Below, piece by piece: positions 5,584 through 6,902 of a stretch of DNA of 6,902 nt. Positions within the stretch are counted from its first letter, which is position 1, and each line of letters begins with the position of its first letter. Origin of the DNA: Deltaproteobacteria bacterium (GTDB taxonomy: Bacteria > Desulfobacterota > Binatia > UBA9968). Made by a program: the position numbers and the translations under genes. The stretch covers positions 1 through 6,902 of the forward strand of contig JAHFAP010000168.1 of NCBI GenBank assembly GCA_023250495.1, written 5' to 3'. The notes below the pieces were generated by a model. It was not told the origin of the DNA. It made no database searches and saw only the letters and a program-made list of their open reading frames with translations.

Positions 5584-6902
5584 ATGCCTAAAGACATGCG
5601 CACGTGGATCCAGGAGCTTGAGAATGCGGGGGAACTGGTCCGCGTCGCGAAGCCCGTGCATCCGCATACCCAGATGGGCGCCCTTCTGTACCAGTCCAGA
5701 GAAAAGGCGTTGTTGTTCGAGAACGTGGACGGGTTCCCCGGCTGGAAAAGCCTGGGCATGGCGCCCGCCAACCTGCGCCACGCCGCCCTGGCCTATGGCA
5801 CGACGGTTGAAAAACTAATCCCTACCGCGGCGCAGCGGGCGCTGCTGAGGCAGCCTACTGAGCTCGTCCCGACCGGCCCGGTGAAGGAGGTCGTTCTGAA
5901 AGGTGACCGAGTGGATCTCACCAGACTTCCGGCCCACATCGCCGGCAGCGAGGAGACTCCCTATATAGCGTCAGGGCTGATGGTGGCGCGCGATCCTGAC
6001 ACGGGCATCCGCAACGTCGCCTTTCATCGCCTCCAGATCAAAGGACCGCGCAAAACCGGTGCCTTGATCGTGCCGCGCCACACGCGCGACATCCTCAACA
6101 AGCACGAAGCCCGCAATGAGCCCATGCCTGTGGCGATTTTTATCGGCCACCATCCTCTTTATTATATGGCGGCGGCAAGCACCGGACCTTTTGAAATGGA
6201 CGAGCTGGAGCTCGCTGGCGGGCTGATCGGCGAGCGAGCCAAGGTCGTGAAGTGCGAGATCAACGATCTGGAGGTTCCCTACGACGCGGAGATTGTTTTG
6301 GAAGGCCGGATCCTGCCGAACGTGCGCGAGGAGGAAGGGCCGTTTTCGGAGTTCCACGACTACTATGTCGCCGGCATGGGAAAGAACCCCGTCATCGAGA
6401 TCGATTGCATCACCATGCGCCACGACGCCATCTTCAAGGCGATCCAAAACGGCTCCGAGGTCGAGGGCTGCGTCTTTCACAAAGTGCCGTTCGGGGTCGC
6501 GGTTTACAACCACATCAGGAACATCGGCGGCTACGTCAACCTGCACAACCTTTTAGTTCTCCCCGGCCTGTTCGGCATCGTGGTGCAGATGACGCCGCGC
6601 TTTTACGGCGAGGCCAAGCAGGTGCTGATGGGCGTCTTATCCAGCCCGATTCTCCATCCCAAGATAGCGATCGCGGTTGACGAGGACGTGAACATCTTCA
6701 ACTACTGGGAAGTTCTTTGGGCGATCAATACGCGCTGCAATCCCGAGCGAGACATGGTGATCATTGCGGGAACGCGAATGCATCCCATGGACCCGACCGG
6801 CGACGAGCCCATTCCTCCCGGCGGCCCGTTCTGGCACCGCGTCGGGGGCAAGGTGATTATCGACGCAACCAAGCCGCCGGTATGCGCCGGTGAAGCGGCG
6901 CG
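5584..6902 (+). CDS. UbiD-family prenylated-FMN-dependent (de)carboxylase, 3' partial
   Basis: UbiD-family enzymes reversibly decarboxylate aromatic, heteroaromatic or alpha,beta-unsaturated acids using prenylated FMN made by UbiX. The first 439 codons are present, and the window end cuts the C-terminus (family members are commonly about 440-500 residues). The typical N-terminus is visible in RTWIQELENAGELVRV (6-21). By comparison with fungal Fdc1, the catalytic E-R-E set is present as Arg149 (in RNVAFHRLQ) with Glu251 and Glu256 (in EEGPFSEFH). Cofactor and metal ligands are recognisable as Asn144, His166 and probably Glu207 (before LAGGLIGE). The enzyme therefore looks active. A housekeeping role in ubiquinone synthesis (UbiD proper), degradation of an aromatic acid, or carboxylation of an aromatic compound are all possible, and the sequence alone does not decide. 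No ubiX is visible. The gene stands alone on the plus strand, divergent from the membrane fusion gene, with a consensus ribosome-binding site. Confidence 0.93.
   Translation, partial: MPKDMRTWIQELENAGELVRVAKPVHPHTQMGALLYQSREKALLFENVDGFPGWKSLGMAPANLRHAALAYGTTVEKLIPTAAQRALLRQPTELVPTGPVKEVVLKGDRVDLTRLPAHIAGSEETPYIASGLMVARDPDTGIRNVAFHRLQIKGPRKTGALIVPRHTRDILNKHEARNEPMPVAIFIGHHPLYYMAAASTGPFEMDELELAGGLIGERAKVVKCEINDLEVPYDAEIVLEGRILPNVREEEGPFSEFHDYYVAGMGKNPVIEIDCITMRHDAIFKAIQNGSEVEGCVFHKVPFGVAVYNHIRNIGGYVNLHNLLVLPGLFGIVVQMTPRFYGEAKQVLMGVLSSPILHPKIAIAVDEDVNIFNYWEVLWAINTRCNPERDMVIIAGTRMHPMDPTGDEPIPPGGPFWHRVGGKVIIDATKPPVCAGEAA

Noticed and set aside
5971..6546. 191-codon minus-strand open frame
   Set aside because: It is the complement of the UbiD catalytic region (R149 to E256 and beyond) and shows no family features of its own.
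1..6902. A multi-gene undescribed system, mobile element, CRISPR array or RNA gene
   Set aside because: Apart from the short palindromes, I saw no spaced direct repeats, transposase, integrase, phage or defence gene, and no tRNA-like or riboswitch-like structure. The genes are ordinary in layout, and only the fusion protein is poorly understood.

Overview
The window (about 6.9 kb, moderately GC-rich) reads as chromosomal DNA of an uncultured Gram-negative bacterium. The gene set, the many uncharacterised membrane and UbiD-family proteins, and an intergenic palindrome of the CCCTCAC / CCCTCTCCC type fit deltaproteobacteria-like, Methylomirabilota/NC10-like or related soil and subsurface lineages. 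That placement is an impression from gene style and carries low confidence. Protein-coding genes fill nearly all of it. I see no rRNA, tRNA, CRISPR array, insertion sequence or prophage gene.

Layout. Positions 1-1253 (minus) hold a GAF-domain sensor histidine kinase whose last codons fall at the window edge. Positions 1250-2068 (minus) hold proC, pyrroline-5-carboxylate reductase; its TGA stop overlaps the GTG start of the kinase, so the two are probably translated together. Positions 2069-2244 are intergenic and contain a strong two-part palindromic repeat (2145-2190). Positions 2245-5433 (minus) hold one very large gene for a 1062-residue fusion: a duplicated 12-helix MFS-like membrane region plus a 13th hydrophobic segment, a spermidine-synthase-like Rossmann domain, and a C-terminal TPR array. 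Positions 5434-5583 are a divergent intergenic region with a sigma70-like promoter candidate for the large gene and a 10-bp palindrome on its -10 element. Positions 5584-6902 (plus) hold the first 439 codons of a UbiD-family prenyl-FMN decarboxylase, cut by the window end.

How the genes relate. The three minus-strand genes run in the same direction and could form one transcription unit, but the 176-bp gap with a palindromic repeat makes a break before proC possible. ProC completes proline synthesis. The kinase directly after it has no response regulator in view, so its target is unknown. The large fusion protein is the least understood element: its synthase-like domain has lost the usual catalytic aspartate, and the charge pattern of its membrane loops suggests this domain and the TPRs lie outside the cytoplasm. 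The UbiD-type enzyme keeps its catalytic E-R-E residues and its strong ribosome-binding site, but neither its substrate nor a UbiX partner can be seen here. I found no clear multi-gene undescribed system; the best lead is the membrane fusion protein.
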